Positions 8,264 through 17,068 of a DNA stretch of 41,814 nt are shown here, piece by piece. The DNA comes from Sphingobium chlorophenolicum. GTDB lineage: Bacteria; Pseudomonadota; Alphaproteobacteria; Sphingomonadales; Sphingomonadaceae. Every line of letters starts with the position of its first letter. The first letter of the stretch is position 1. The translations under genes and the position numbers were made by a program. The DNA is taken from positions 1 to 41,814 of the forward strand of contig NZ_JFHR01000049.1 in NCBI RefSeq assembly GCF_000722875.1, read 5' to 3'. The notes beneath the pieces were generated by a model. The model was not told where the DNA came from. It worked only from the letters and a program-made list of their open reading frames with translations, and made no database searches.

Positions 8264-8288
8264 AGATGCTTGTGGACGAGTGTTTTCC
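8264..8288 (-). promoter_or_regulatory. Putative FecI-dependent promoter of the receptor gene
   Basis: On the minus strand, GGAAAAC (8282-8288) is followed after exactly 12 bases by GCATCT (8264-8269). The same two elements with the same spacing precede fecR at 9404-9428, and a run of T precedes GGAAAAC in both. GGAAA-type -35 elements are typical for FecI-like sigma factors. Transcription would start near 8257, giving a leader of about 64 bases before the ATG at 8193. Confidence 0.6.
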
Positions 8289-8349
8289 AAAAAAAGTTTG
8301 CCGGACGTGCGGAGATCAAGGCTAACGGATTGGATATAAAGAAAACTTC

Positions 8350-9396
8350 TTATGCGCCGCTCACCACCATGAGCCACGGCGTAATGCGCGTCACCGTGCC
8401 GCCGTAAGGGTTCACGATCATCCTCAGCGCTTTCACCGGGTCGTGGACATTGTAAATCCCCGTAACCGCACGCGCCGCTAAGGCGCTGTCCGTCACGACG
8501 ATCGCGCCGCGATACCAAGGCCGGATTTCGTCGATGACGCTGGCCACGGTGCGGTTTTCCGCCATGATGTCGCCGCGACGCCAGCCTCCCACCAATTCGG
8601 TTGCGATCTTGCCGGTCGTGCCCGTGTGGTCCTGGTTGATTCGCACCCAATCGCCCGCGAGGAGTTCGCGGCGCGAGGCTGGAGAGGCGTTCGCATCCTC
8701 AACGCGGACATGGCCGCGCCGAACCGCGACCTCCGTGTTGTCACCGAGCGTGCGAACCTCGAAGCTCGTCCCGAGAACTGTGGTGGTGATCGCGCCGGAT
8801 TCGACGCGGAAAGGCCGCGAGGGGTCATGCACGACGTCGAACAACGCCTGGCCGGCGAGGAGGCGCACGGTCCTATTCTTGCCGTCAAAATCAACCGCGA
8901 CAGCGCTGGCCGGGCCTAGCTGGATGCTGCTGCCATCCGCCAGTCGAACCTGCTCGACCTGCGCGACGCTCGTGCTGTGGTCCGCCTGAAAGTAGAGCTG
9001 TGCCTGCGGAAAGGCGAGCAACGCAGCACAGGCGGCCGCAGCTGCGGCCGCCGCGACGCGCGGCCGGGCCCGCCAACGCCATCCCGTCGATCGCGATCTA
9101 CGGCGGGTTGGAATAGCGGCTGGATCGGCCCGGGGCGGGATCGTGTAGGTGCGCAACTCGGGCGGCGCCCGGCCGGCGGCCGCCACCGTCTCGCTCATGC
9201 TGACCCAAGCTTCGGCGTGCCGCACGTCGGCGGCAAGCCATTCTTCGAACGCGGCGTTCACCGCGTCGTCGTCAGGCTCTTCCCGGAGGCGGACATACCA
9301 GTGAGAGGCGCTTCGACGCGCTTCGCGCTCGTCAAACGTCACTGGCGATAGCCCGCCAACGGGAACGAGGCGCAAGTAAGGGGGCCCGGATCTCAT
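8350..9396 (-). CDS. fecR: FecR-family anti-sigma / signal transducer
   Basis: A 348-residue protein. The cytoplasmic sigma-binding domain is at about residues 25-70 (A-R-R-S-A-S-H-W-Y-V-R-L, A-A-F-E-E-W-L-A, H-A-E-A-W), one membrane helix at about 110-130 (alanine-rich, ending L-L-A-F-P-Q), then a FecR domain at about 140-240 (V-R-L-A-D-G-S-S-I-Q-L, V-L-G-T-S-F-E-V-R, V-R-R-G-H-V-R-V) and a C-terminal STN-interacting domain. It relays the ligand signal from the receptor to the FecI-type sigma factor. The ATG at 9396 lies only eight bases from the predicted -10 element, so either the mRNA is leaderless or the true start is further in, where the conserved domain begins (about residue 23). Confidence 0.88.
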   Translation of the reverse strand: MRSGPPYLRLVPVGGLSPVTFDEREARRSASHWYVRLREEPDDDAVNAAFEEWLAADVRHAEAWVSMSETVAAAGRAPPELRTYTIPPRADPAAIPTRRRSRSTGWRWRARPRVAAAAAAAACAALLAFPQAQLYFQADHSTSVAQVEQVRLADGSSIQLGPASAVAVDFDGKNRTVRLLAGQALFDVVHDPSRPFRVESGAITTTVLGTSFEVRTLGDNTEVAVRRGHVRVEDANASPASRRELLAGDWVRINQDHTGTTGKIATELVGGWRRGDIMAENRTVASVIDEIRPWYRGAIVVTDSALAARAVTGIYNVHDPVKALRMIVNPYGGTVTRITPWLMVVSGA

Positions 9397-9403
9397 GCTG
9401 ACT

Positions 9404-9428
9404 AGATGCTCGGGCCAGCGCGTTTTCC
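9404..9428 (-). promoter_or_regulatory. Putative FecI-dependent promoter of fecR
   Basis: Minus-strand GGAAAAC at 9422-9428 and GCATCT at 9404-9409, separated by 12 bases, exactly as in the element before the receptor gene. The match suggests that the sigma factor coded upstream controls fecR as well as the receptor. The predicted start of transcription (about 9397) coincides with the annotated fecR start codon. Confidence 0.55.
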
Positions 9429-9450
9429 AAAAGAATCTGATTTGCTCCCG

Positions 9451-10020
9451 TCATTGCGCGCTTCTTTTCCGCATTTCATCGCAAAGCTCCATCGCCTCAG
9501 TGATCAGCAGATGCGTCAGTGACACCGAAACGCCGAGCCGGATCGCGATCTCGCGCAGTTTCAACTCCTCAAAGTGATACATCTTGAACGCCGCGCTTTG
9601 CCGCGCGGGCAAGCCGTTCACGACCTGCATGACAAGCCGCATGTCATCCCGCGCGATCAGGTCGGCCTCGACGGACGGCCGATCGTCCATCAACATTTCG
9701 ACGACCGCGCCCGCCTCCGGGGCGGCGAGAGACGGTTCACGGCGGCGGTGCCGCACCTGCGCGAAGACCAGGTTGCGCACGATGCGCTTCAGGTAGCTCA
9801 GGGGTTCTCGGATTTGGTCCGGCGCTGGCTGGCGGTCGAAGAGTAGCCAGGCGTCATGAACGATGTCTTCCGCGGCGGCCGGATCGCCCGACAACCTCCC
9901 GGCATAGGTCACGAGCGACTCGCGATGCGACTTATACAAGCGCAAAGCTACGCGATCAGACCCCAAGAAACCGCCATCCTTCAACACGCGACGCTCGCGC
10001 GCGGAGTGACGAAATGACAC
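9451..10020 (-). CDS. FecI-like ECF sigma factor
   Basis: A 189-residue ECF sigma factor. Region 2 is at about residues 25-90 (Y-K-S-H-R-E-S-L-V-T-Y-A-G-R-L, A-A-E-D-I-V-H-D-A-W-L-L-F, Y-L-K-R-I-V-R-N-L), region 4 at about 125-185 (V-N-G-L-P-A-R-Q-S-A-A-F-K-M-Y-H-F-E, L-R-E-I-A-I-R-L-G-V-S). The gene lies directly before fecR, the standard order for surface signalling systems. The annotated start is a GTG at 10020 without a good ribosome binding site; a start further in, before D-R-V-A-L-R-L-Y, is possible. FecI sigmas usually direct transcription of the receptor operon, in line with the matching promoters seen before fecR and the receptor gene. Confidence 0.88.
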   Translation of the reverse strand: MSFRHSARERRVLKDGGFLGSDRVALRLYKSHRESLVTYAGRLSGDPAAAEDIVHDAWLLFDRQPAPDQIREPLSYLKRIVRNLVFAQVRHRRREPSLAAPEAGAVVEMLMDDRPSVEADLIARDDMRLVMQVVNGLPARQSAAFKMYHFEELKLREIAIRLGVSVSLTHLLITEAMELCDEMRKRSAQ

Positions 10021-10192
10021 TTGTTGCGAGGCGTTCGCAAAACACCGTAGCGGATGGGCTGCCGCAGCGCAACATTGGTCGAACGCCTCGACCTGGGCGC
10101 GATTGTCGGAAAAGCGCTCACGCCGAGCACCTAGAGTCGATGAGTCACCGGGTCATGCGGATCGCCCCCTTGACTCCTGCGCCGATAAAGAA

Positions 10193-10207
10193 GAACAAAT
10201 AGAGAAC
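10193..10207 (+). promoter_or_regulatory. LexA (SOS) box of the imu operon
   Basis: GAAC at 10193-10196 and again at 10204-10207, separated by seven bases: the direct-repeat GAAC-N7-GAAC operator (reverse GTTC-N7-GTTC) recognised by alphaproteobacterial LexA. It lies 38 bases before the imuA start and downstream of a TTGACT hexamer at 10170-10175 that could be the -35 element. DNA-damage control of imuA-imuB-dnaE2 is well established in this class, so site and operon support each other. Confidence 0.8.
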
Positions 10208-10244
10208 ATGATGCCGAACCTGTTCCCGGAGGTCAACAAGCAGC

Positions 10245-10997
10245 TTGCGGCCCGAGCCCGCCATAGAGTCATTGCGCGCGCAGATCGTGAAGATCGAAGG
10301 CAGAAGCCGGCGCGCCAAATCGGTACTCCCTTTCGGGATCACCGAGGTAGACTCACGGCTCCCCGGCGGTGGCCTCGCACTCGGCGCGCTGCATGAAATC
10401 GCCGGCGGCGGTAACGGCGCCGTCGATGGCGCAGCTGCTGCGTCGTTCGGCGCAGGCCTTGCCGCCCGCACCAAGGGCAAAATCCTTTGGTGCATCACTC
10501 GCGCCGACCTGTTTGCGCCCGCCATTGCCCAGGCAGGCCTCGCAAGCGATCGCGTGATCTACCTCGAAGCCGGCGACGACAAGACCGTGCTCGCCTGCAT
10601 GGAGGAAGGATTGCGCCACGGCGGCCTTGGCGCCGTCATCGGCGAGGTCGCTCGCCTTTCGATGACGGCGTCGAGACGCCTGCAGCTGGCAGCTGAAGGT
10701 AGCGGCTCGCTCGGAATCGCCCTGCGGCGCTGGCGACGACAAACGGAAGCGACGGATTTCGGCCAGCCGACCGCGGCGATGACGCGCTGGCGCGTCTCCG
10801 TGCTTCCCTCGACGCCGCTACCCGTTCCCGGCGTGGGTCGCGCACGCTGGCTAGTTGAACTTATCCGCGCGCGAGCGGGTGAAAGTGCAGATTTCGAGTT
10901 GGAGGCGTGCGATGACACGGGTCGTCTCGCTCTTCCTGCCGAACTGGTCCACGGACCGGCTTCGGCGGAAGGCTGGCGACGCGGCGCCTCCGGCTGA
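10245..10997 (+). CDS. imuA: ImuA, mutasome accessory protein
   Basis: A 250-residue RecA-fold protein of the ImuA family, accessory to ImuB and DnaE2 in error-prone translesion synthesis. Recognisable blocks are R-L-P-G-G-G-L-A-L-G-A-L-H-E-I (near residue 38), G-K-I-L-W-C-I-T-R-A-D-L-F-A-P, and V-I-Y-L-E-A-G-D-D, where a RecA-like core would have its Walker elements; the Walker A lysine is absent, as usual in ImuA. The start is a TTG with GGAGGT eleven bases upstream (10228-10233). The last 86 bases overlap the imuB start, which points to coupled translation. It is controlled by the LexA box at 10193. Confidence 0.88.
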   Translation: MRPEPAIESLRAQIVKIEGRSRRAKSVLPFGITEVDSRLPGGGLALGALHEIAGGGNGAVDGAAAASFGAGLAARTKGKILWCITRADLFAPAIAQAGLASDRVIYLEAGDDKTVLACMEEGLRHGGLGAVIGEVARLSMTASRRLQLAAEGSGSLGIALRRWRRQTEATDFGQPTAAMTRWRVSVLPSTPLPVPGVGRARWLVELIRARAGESADFELEACDDTGRLALPAELVHGPASAEGWRRGASG

Positions 10998-12432
10998 GGC
11001 GCCGCTCGTCCTGATTGGCCGCGATGGGAACAGGCGGGTGGTGCTGGCGGCGGATGCTGCGGCCCAGGCCGCCGGCCTGCGCGCCGGCATGCCCGTCACT
11101 AAGGCGCAAGTCCTGGTGCCTGGACTCATTGTGCAGGATGCCGATCCCGCTGCCGACGCCGAGGCGCTTGAGCGTCTCGCGGTATGGCTTCTCCGGTATG
11201 CGCCAATCGTCGCCCCCGATCCGCCCGACGGCCTCATCATTGACTCGACAGGCGCGGATCATCTCCACGGCGGGGAGACTGTCATGCTGGACGGCTTGAT
11301 CGGGCGCCTCGCCATGTCGGGGATCGCCGCGAGAGGCGCGATCGCCGACACCTGGGGAGCAGCCCACGCGTTGGCCCGGTTCTCGGCGCAGCCGGCCGTC
11401 ATAGCGCCAGAGGGCCACGGGCCGTCCGTCGTGGAGCGGTTGCCGCTTGAGGCGTTGCGCATTCCGGCTCGCACCATCGCGGCGCTGCGCACGCTCGGCT
11501 TCCGAACGGTCGGCGATCTTTTGGCGCAGCCGCGCGCGCCGCTCACCCTTCGCTTCGGCCCCGAACTTGGCAGACGCTTGGACCAGGCCTTGGGCATTGC
11601 GGCCGAAATCATCGAGCCGGTCCGTCCGGCCGATCTCATCGAGGTGCGCCGGGCCTTCGCCGAGCCGATCGGCGCGGCCGAGACCATCGCCCGTTACATC
11701 GGCAAGCTTGTCACCCAGCTTTGCGAACGTCTGGAGGAAGGCGGCCTCGGCGCACGCAGGCTCGATCTCATCTGCCACCGCGTCGATAGCCGGGCCCAGG
11801 CCGTGCGGGTCGGCATGGCCACGCCGGTCCGCGACGCGAAGCGGCTGACGCGCCTCCTGTGCGACAAGATCGAGGCCATCTCGCCCGGCTTCGGCATCGA
11901 GGTGATGACCCTCGCCGCAAGCGTCGCCGAGCCGCTTGAGCGCAAGCAGATCGTCAGCTCGCTGGTCGAGGAGAGCACCCCGGACGTCTCCGATCTCATC
12001 GACACCTTGATGAACCGCGTGGGCGAGCGTGCCCTCTATCGGCTTGCACCGGTCGCCAGCGATGTTCCGGAGCGGTCTGTCTGTCGTATCCCGGCGATGG
12101 CGGCCGACACGGGAGCGGGCTGGCCCGGCCATTGGCCGCGGCCCTCCCGCCTTCTGCCGGCCCCTGAGCCGGTCGAGACCGTGGCGTTGCTTCCCGACCA
12201 TCCGCCGGTGTCGTTCACCTGGCGCGGCATCCGCCGCCGCCTTCGGCGTGGCGACGGGCCGGAGCGTGTGTTCGGCGAATGGTGGAAGCGCGATGCCGAG
12301 CTGGTTGCCGTCCGCGACTATTTCCGGGTCGAGGACGACGCCGGCGAACGCTACTGGCTGTTTCGCGCCGGCGACGGCGAGGACACCGCCACCGGCTCGC
12401 ACCGCTGGTTCATCCACGGGGTCTTCGGATGA
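10912..12432 (+). CDS. imuB: ImuB, catalytically inactive Y-family polymerase-like protein
   Basis: A 506-residue Y-family polymerase homologue. I chose the ATG at 10912 ([15 protein letters not shown]) because GGAGG precedes it and it fits the family; a longer frame begins at 10855. The region that in active enzymes carries the S-I-D-E catalytic motif reads [15 protein letters not shown], lacking the acidic pair, so it is a hub protein and not a polymerase. ImuB bridges the beta clamp, ImuA and DnaE2. It overlaps imuA by 86 bases and dnaE2 by four (ATGA). Confidence 0.92.
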   Translation: MTRVVSLFLPNWSTDRLRRKAGDAAPPAEAPLVLIGRDGNRRVVLAADAAAQAAGLRAGMPVTKAQVLVPGLIVQDADPAADAEALERLAVWLLRYAPIVAPDPPDGLIIDSTGADHLHGGETVMLDGLIGRLAMSGIAARGAIADTWGAAHALARFSAQPAVIAPEGHGPSVVERLPLEALRIPARTIAALRTLGFRTVGDLLAQPRAPLTLRFGPELGRRLDQALGIAAEIIEPVRPADLIEVRRAFAEPIGAAETIARYIGKLVTQLCERLEEGGLGARRLDLICHRVDSRAQAVRVGMATPVRDAKRLTRLLCDKIEAISPGFGIEVMTLAASVAEPLERKQIVSSLVEESTPDVSDLIDTLMNRVGERALYRLAPVASDVPERSVCRIPAMAADTGAGWPGHWPRPSRLLPAPEPVETVALLPDHPPVSFTWRGIRRRLRRGDGPERVFGEWWKRDAELVAVRDYFRVEDDAGERYWLFRAGDGEDTATGSHRWFIHGVFG

Positions 12433-15400
12433 GCGAGCCCCGCTATGTCGAGCTTCAGGTCACCTCGCATTTCAGCTTTCTGCGAGGGGCCTCATCTTGC
12501 GAGGAGCTGTTCGCCCAGGCCGCGCTCGCCGGGATCGAAGCGTTGGCCGTGGTGGATCGAAACTCCCTCGCGGGCATCGTCCGGGCCCATGAGGCGGCGA
12601 AGACGACCGGGGTCCGCCTGATTGTCGGCTGCCGTCTCGACCTCGCCGACGGCATGTCGGTGCTGGTCTATCCGACCGACCGGCCTGCTTATTCCCGTCT
12701 CTGCCGGCTGCTGTCGCTCGGCAAGCGGCGCGGCGGAAAGGCGAAGTGCGTCCTCGAATGGCAGGACCTTGTCGCCTACGGCGAAGGCTTGATCGCCGTC
12801 CTCGTGCCGGATCTCACCGATGACGAATGCGCCCTTCGTCTGCGCCGCCTGCGCGATGCGTTTGGCGATCGGGCCTACCTGGCTCTGACGCTGCGCCGTC
12901 GGCCCAACGATCAGCTCCGCCTTCACGAGCTGTCGAACCTGGCCGCCCAGATGCGGGTTGCGACCGTGGTGACGAACGACGTCCTCTTCCACGAGCCCGC
13001 CCGCCGCATCCTTCAGGACGTCGTGTCCTGCATCCGGCACAATGTCACGATCGACACGATCGGCGACCGCCGGGAGCGTCACGCCGATCGGTACATCAAG
13101 CCGCCCGAGGAGATGCACCGTCTCTTCAGCCGATATCCCGAAGCGCTCGCCCGAACCCTGCATATCGCAGACCGATGCCGCTTCAGACTCGACGAGCTGG
13201 CCTATCAGTATCCCGAGGAACGCGACGATCCTGCGCTTACGCCGCAGGAGACGCTGGCGAAGCTCACCTGGGAAGGCGCCACCGAGCGTTATCCGGAGGG
13301 CGTGCCTGACAGTGTGACTGCCGCGCTTCAGCATGAGCTGCGGTTGATCGAGAAGCTCGACTACGCGCCGTATTTCTTGACCGTGAATTCGATCGTCCGC
13401 TTCGCGCGATCGAAGGACATTCTTTGCCAGGGCCGTGGATCCGCCGCCAACTCTGCGGTCTGCTACGTCCTCGGCATCACGTCGATCGATCCCGGCCGTA
13501 ACGATCTTCTCTTCGAGCGCTTCGTCAGCGAGGAGCGGCGCGAGCCGCCCGACATTGACGTCGATTTCGAGCACGAGCGGCGCGAGATCGTCATGCAGTG
13601 GGTGTTCGACACCTACGGCCGCGACCACGCCGCGCTCTGCTCGACCGTGATCCGCTATCGCACCAAGGGCGCGCTGCGGGATGTCGGTAAGGCGCTCGGC
13701 TTGCCAGAGGACCTGATCGGCACCCTGTCGTCGCAGGTCTGGGCCTGGTCAGAGGAAGGCGTTGAACAGAAACACGTCGAAGAGCTGAACCTCAATCTGG
13801 CCGATCGCCGCCTTCGCCTGACGCTCGATCTCGCGCGCCAACTCATGGGCGCGCCGCGCCATCTGAGCCAGCACCCCGGCGGCTTCGTCCTGACCCATGA
13901 TAGGCTCGACGATCTCGTTCCGATCGAGCCGGCCGCGATGAAGGACCGGCAGGTCATCGAATGGGACAAAGACGATATCGACGCCCTGACGTTCATGAAG
14001 GTCGACGTCCTGGCGCTCGGGATGCTGACCTGCATGAAGAAGGGGCTGGATCTCCTGGCCGAGCACAAGGGTGTCAATCTCGATCTCGCCTCCATCCCGG
14101 CCGAGGACCCGCGCACCTACGCGATGATCCGCAAGGCGGACACGCTCGGCACCTTCCAGATCGAGAGCCGGGCTCAAATGTCGATGCTGCCGCGCCTGAA
14201 GCCGCGCACCTATTACGATCTCGTCGTGCAGGTCGCGATCGTCAGGCCCGGTCCGATTCAGGGCGACATGGTGCATCCCTATCTTCGTCGCCGGGAGGGC
14301 CTTGAGCCCGTCCACTACCCGAAGCCCGAGCTGGAGAAAGTGCTCGGCAAGACGCTCGGCGTTCCGCTCTTTCAGGAGCAGGCAATGCGTGTCGCCATCG
14401 AATGCGCCGGCTTCACTCCCGGCGAGGCCGATATGCTTCGCAAGTCGATGGCCACCTTCAAGTTCACCGGCGGCGTCTCGCATTTCCGCGACAAGCTGAT
14501 CGCCGGCATGGTCTCAAACGGCTACGAGCAGGCGTTCGCCGAGCAGACCTTCAAGCAGCTTGAGGGGTTCGGCAGTTACGGATTTCCGGAAAGCCACGCA
14601 GCCTCTTTTGCGCTGATCGCCTACGCCTCGGCCTGGCTGAAATGCTGGCACCCGGAAATCTTCTGCACCGCATTGCTGAACAGCCAGCCGATGGGCTTCT
14701 ACGCGCCGGCCCAGATCGTCCGCGACGCGCGCGATCATGGCGTCGAGATCCGCCCGGTCTGCGCCAACGCCTCCCGATGGGACTGCACGCTCGAGCCCAC
14801 CGGCAGCGAGGAGCGGTTCGCCGTTCGGCTGGGTCTGCGCATGGTCAAAGGGCTCGCCAACGCCCACGGCGGGGCGATCGTCACGGCCAGGGCGGACCAG
14901 CCCTTCCGCTCAGTGGACGATCTCTGGCGCCGTGCCGGCGTCCCCGTCGCGGCGCTCACCCAAATCGCCGAAGCGGACGGGTTTCGCCCGCCCTTCGGTC
15001 TGGCACGCCGTGAGGCGCTATGGGCGATCAAGGCGCTGCGCGACGAGCCGCTTCCGCTCTTCGCCGCCGCCTCGGCCCGCGAGACGGAAATCGTGCCCGA
15101 GGTCGCCGAACCGGCCGTCATCCTGCGCCCGATGACGGCGGGCGGTGAAGTCGTCGAGGACTATCGTCATGTCAGCCTGTCGCTGCGGGACCATCCGGTC
15201 TCGTTCCTGCGCAAGGATCTGCGCCGCCTTCGCATGGTTTCCTGCCAGGACGCGATGGACGCAAAGGACGGCCGATGGCTGGAGGCGGCCGGCATCGTGC
15301 TGGTGCGGCAGCGGCCCGGCAGCGCCAAGGGCGTCATGTTCATCACGCTCGAAGACGAGAGCGGGATCGCCAACCTCGTGGTCTGGCCCAAGGTCTTCGA

Positions 15401-15701
15401 GCAAAACCGCCGCACGATTCTGTCGGCCGGCATGATCGCGGTGCGCGGCCGCGTCCAGCGCGAGGGCGAAGTGGTCCATCTCGTCGCACAGCGGCTTACA
15501 GATCTTTCGGCGGAGCTGGCCAGCGTCGGTGAACGCGACACCGCCTTTCCGTTGCCCCATGGACGGGGCGACGAGTTTCATCACGGCTCACCGACGCCCG
15601 ATCCGCGCGGCCAGCCATCGAGGACCGTGCGGACCCGCGACATCTTCATCCCCGACCTGCACATCGACACGATCAAGGTCAAAACGCGCGATTTCCGCTG
15701 A
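12429..15701 (+). CDS. dnaE2: DnaE2 (ImuC), error-prone DNA polymerase III alpha subunit
   Basis: A 1090-residue C-family polymerase. The start at 12429 is set by the ATGA overlap with imuB and the family N-terminus ([17 protein letters not shown]); a longer open frame upstream is an artefact of the imuB reading. It has a PHP domain (residues about 5-250), the palm with catalytic P-D-I-D-V-D-F-E near residue 373, thumb and fingers ([10 protein letters not shown]), a helix-hairpin-helix region and a C-terminal OB fold ([15 protein letters not shown]). It extends over damaged templates during SOS-induced mutagenesis. It lies last in the imu operon. Confidence 0.96.
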   Translation: MSEPRYVELQVTSHFSFLRGASSCEELFAQAALAGIEALAVVDRNSLAGIVRAHEAAKTTGVRLIVGCRLDLADGMSVLVYPTDRPAYSRLCRLLSLGKRRGGKAKCVLEWQDLVAYGEGLIAVLVPDLTDDECALRLRRLRDAFGDRAYLALTLRRRPNDQLRLHELSNLAAQMRVATVVTNDVLFHEPARRILQDVVSCIRHNVTIDTIGDRRERHADRYIKPPEEMHRLFSRYPEALARTLHIADRCRFRLDELAYQYPEERDDPALTPQETLAKLTWEGATERYPEGVPDSVTAALQHELRLIEKLDYAPYFLTVNSIVRFARSKDILCQGRGSAANSAVCYVLGITSIDPGRNDLLFERFVSEERREPPDIDVDFEHERREIVMQWVFDTYGRDHAALCSTVIRYRTKGALRDVGKALGLPEDLIGTLSSQVWAWSEEGVEQKHVEELNLNLADRRLRLTLDLARQLMGAPRHLSQHPGGFVLTHDRLDDLVPIEPAAMKDRQVIEWDKDDIDALTFMKVDVLALGMLTCMKKGLDLLAEHKGVNLDLASIPAEDPRTYAMIRKADTLGTFQIESRAQMSMLPRLKPRTYYDLVVQVAIVRPGPIQGDMVHPYLRRREGLEPVHYPKPELEKVLGKTLGVPLFQEQAMRVAIECAGFTPGEADMLRKSMATFKFTGGVSHFRDKLIAGMVSNGYEQAFAEQTFKQLEGFGSYGFPESHAASFALIAYASAWLKCWHPEIFCTALLNSQPMGFYAPAQIVRDARDHGVEIRPVCANASRWDCTLEPTGSEERFAVRLGLRMVKGLANAHGGAIVTARADQPFRSVDDLWRRAGVPVAALTQIAEADGFRPPFGLARREALWAIKALRDEPLPLFAAASARETEIVPEVAEPAVILRPMTAGGEVVEDYRHVSLSLRDHPVSFLRKDLRRLRMVSCQDAMDAKDGRWLEAAGIVLVRQRPGSAKGVMFITLEDESGIANLVVWPKVFEQNRRTILSAGMIAVRGRVQREGEVVHLVAQRLTDLSAELASVGERDTAFPLPHGRGDEFHHGSPTPDPRGQPSRTVRTRDIFIPDLHIDTIKVKTRDFR

Positions 15702-15725
15702 GCCTGCAAACCTCACGCTACTCAC

Positions 15726-15743
15726 CGGCGCCGTCAGGCGCCG
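15726..15743. terminator. Convergent hairpin between dnaE2 and the anti-sigma gene
   Basis: CGGCGCC (15726-15732), loop GTCA, GGCGCCG (15737-15743): a perfect seven-base-pair stem between two converging genes. There is no clear T tract, but the position suggests bidirectional termination. Confidence 0.5.
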
Positions 15744-15746
15744 TGA

Positions 15747-16523
15747 TTAAGTCCGCGAGCGCATCTGTCGCCGCGCTTCGTCAGCGACTGGATGAAGAAG
15801 ACTAGCAGCTGAGTTTCCTCCGACGAGACTATATCCCATTCCATTGTCCGCCCAGGCGTAGCCGACAACATCCCCTTCACGGTGCTCCGCCATCGGGGCG
15901 TTCTGGTCGCGCATCATGGGACGCATCAGGATCGCGATGCGCGCGCCCTGTGCGTCATCGTACATGAGAAGCCCAGCGGCGCCGTTCGGGGTCGCGACAA
16001 CCCGCCCGCCCATGAAGCGATAGCCGGCCTGCGAGAGGTCAGGAACCGAGATCTGGCGCGACAACCGGTTCTCGACCCAGCGCACTAGCGCGGTGCTGTC
16101 GGCCGCATTGATCTCGACGGGCCGGCCCTTGTCCTGCCCGAATACCGCATAGGCGTAGGAGGCTTCCTGGGCGAGCGCATTGATCCCGACGCCCGGCTCG
16201 ACGCCGATGCTGCGCAGCGACCAGCCTCCAGCACCGCCGACGAGCAGAAGCAGACAGGCCGCGACCGCGGCGCGCCAGGCGGTCCAGCTCGACTGGCGCC
16301 GCGCAGCCACCAAGTGCGCGAGGTTGAGCTGCGGCGGCACCGGTTCGGCGGCGATCGGCCCAAGTGCAGCGCGCAACGTCTCCCGCTGCCGGCCGAAGCG
16401 CGCATATTGCTCCGCCACCTCGGGGTTGCGTTCGAGATAGGCTTCCACGTCCGCGCGGCGGGCGCCGGACAAGGCCCCGTCGACATAGGCGTGAAGATCG
16501 TCCTCACTGATCGGACGGCTCAT
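15747..16523 (-). CDS. Membrane anti-sigma factor
   Basis: A 258-residue protein with a cytoplasmic N-terminal sigma-binding region (M-S-R-P-I-S-E-D-D-L-H-A-Y-V-D-G-A-L, R-R-A-D-V-E-A-Y-L-E), one membrane helix at about residues 88-108 (A-A-V-A-A-C-L-L-L-L-V-G-G-A-G-G-W) and a periplasmic domain of about 150 residues. No zinc-binding H-x3-C-x2-C motif is present. The D-D-L-H-A-Y-V-D start is typical of a proteobacterial anti-sigma family paired with ECF sigmas. It overlaps the sigma gene by four bases, so the two are made in step. The signal sensed is unknown. Confidence 0.85.
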   Translation of the reverse strand: MSRPISEDDLHAYVDGALSGARRADVEAYLERNPEVAEQYARFGRQRETLRAALGPIAAEPVPPQLNLAHLVAARRQSSWTAWRAAVAACLLLLVGGAGGWSLRSIGVEPGVGINALAQEASYAYAVFGQDKGRPVEINAADSTALVRWVENRLSRQISVPDLSQAGYRFMGGRVVATPNGAAGLLMYDDAQGARIAILMRPMMRDQNAPMAEHREGDVVGYAWADNGMGYSLVGGNSAASLLHPVADEARRQMRSRT

Positions 16524-17050
16524 TTTACCCTCCTCAGGCCAGGTCCCGTCGTTGCCGAGCGCGCCGGTCCTTCTTCGATCAATTGCGCGAGCCGCTGCCG
16601 GGCGCGCGACAGGCGCGACATCACCGTGCCGAGCGGAACGCCGAGCACCGCGGCCGCCTCGGCGTAGGACAGGTCCTCGACGCCGATAAGCAGCAGCACG
16701 CTGCGCTGGTCTTCAGGAAGCGCCGCGAGCGCCGTCAGCGCCGCCTGATGGTGGAGCTGATCCTCCTGCGTCGGCGGCGTGGCGAAGGCGGTCTCGCTGG
16801 TATCGTCCACCGGCACATGCACGCCCCGCCGTGCCGTTTGCCGCATCCGGTTGATGGCCAGGTTATGCAGGATGGTAAAGACCCAGGTCCGCGCATCGCC
16901 ATCGGCCCGCCGCTGATGCCAACGGCCGATTACCCGCTCGAGGCAGTCCTGCACCAGGTCGTCGGCCGAGACCTGATCCCGAAGCAGGCTGCGCGCGTAG
17001 CGCCGCAGCGACGGGATCAGTGGTTCGACGATGGCCATCATGTCCTGCAT
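16520..17050 (-). CDS. ECF RNA polymerase sigma factor
   Basis: A 176-residue ECF sigma factor. Region 2 is at about residues 10-75 (L-I-P-S-L-R-R-Y-A-R-S-L-L, S-A-D-D-L-V-Q-D-C-L-E-R-V, W-V-F-T-I-L-H-N-L-A-I-N), region 4 at about 105-165 (L-A-A-L-P-E-D-Q-R-S-V-L-L-L, D-L-S-Y-A-E-A-A-A-V-L-G-V-P, V-M-S-R-L-S-R-A-R). It is coded 18 bases after the beta-propeller gene and overlaps the anti-sigma gene. It probably reads the paired promoters at 18974-18999 and 19046-19071, which would make the operon self-activating. Confidence 0.9.
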   Translation of the reverse strand: MQDMMAIVEPLIPSLRRYARSLLRDQVSADDLVQDCLERVIGRWHQRRADGDARTWVFTILHNLAINRMRQTARRGVHVPVDDTSETAFATPPTQEDQLHHQAALTALAALPEDQRSVLLLIGVEDLSYAEAAAVLGVPLGTVMSRLSRARQRLAQLIEEGPARSATTGPGLRRVK

Positions 17051-17068
17051 GCCGCCTCCTTACGCCGC

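Noticed and set aside
10861..12417. 518-residue open frame antisense to imuB
   Set aside because: A shadow of imuB with low-complexity composition; the sense gene is a clear family member.
12279..12428. Upstream extension of dnaE2 into imuB
   Set aside because: The ATGA overlap at 12429 and the family N-terminus define the start.
12492..13628. 378-residue open frame antisense to dnaE2
   Set aside because: A shadow of a strongly conserved gene, with no motif or start signal.
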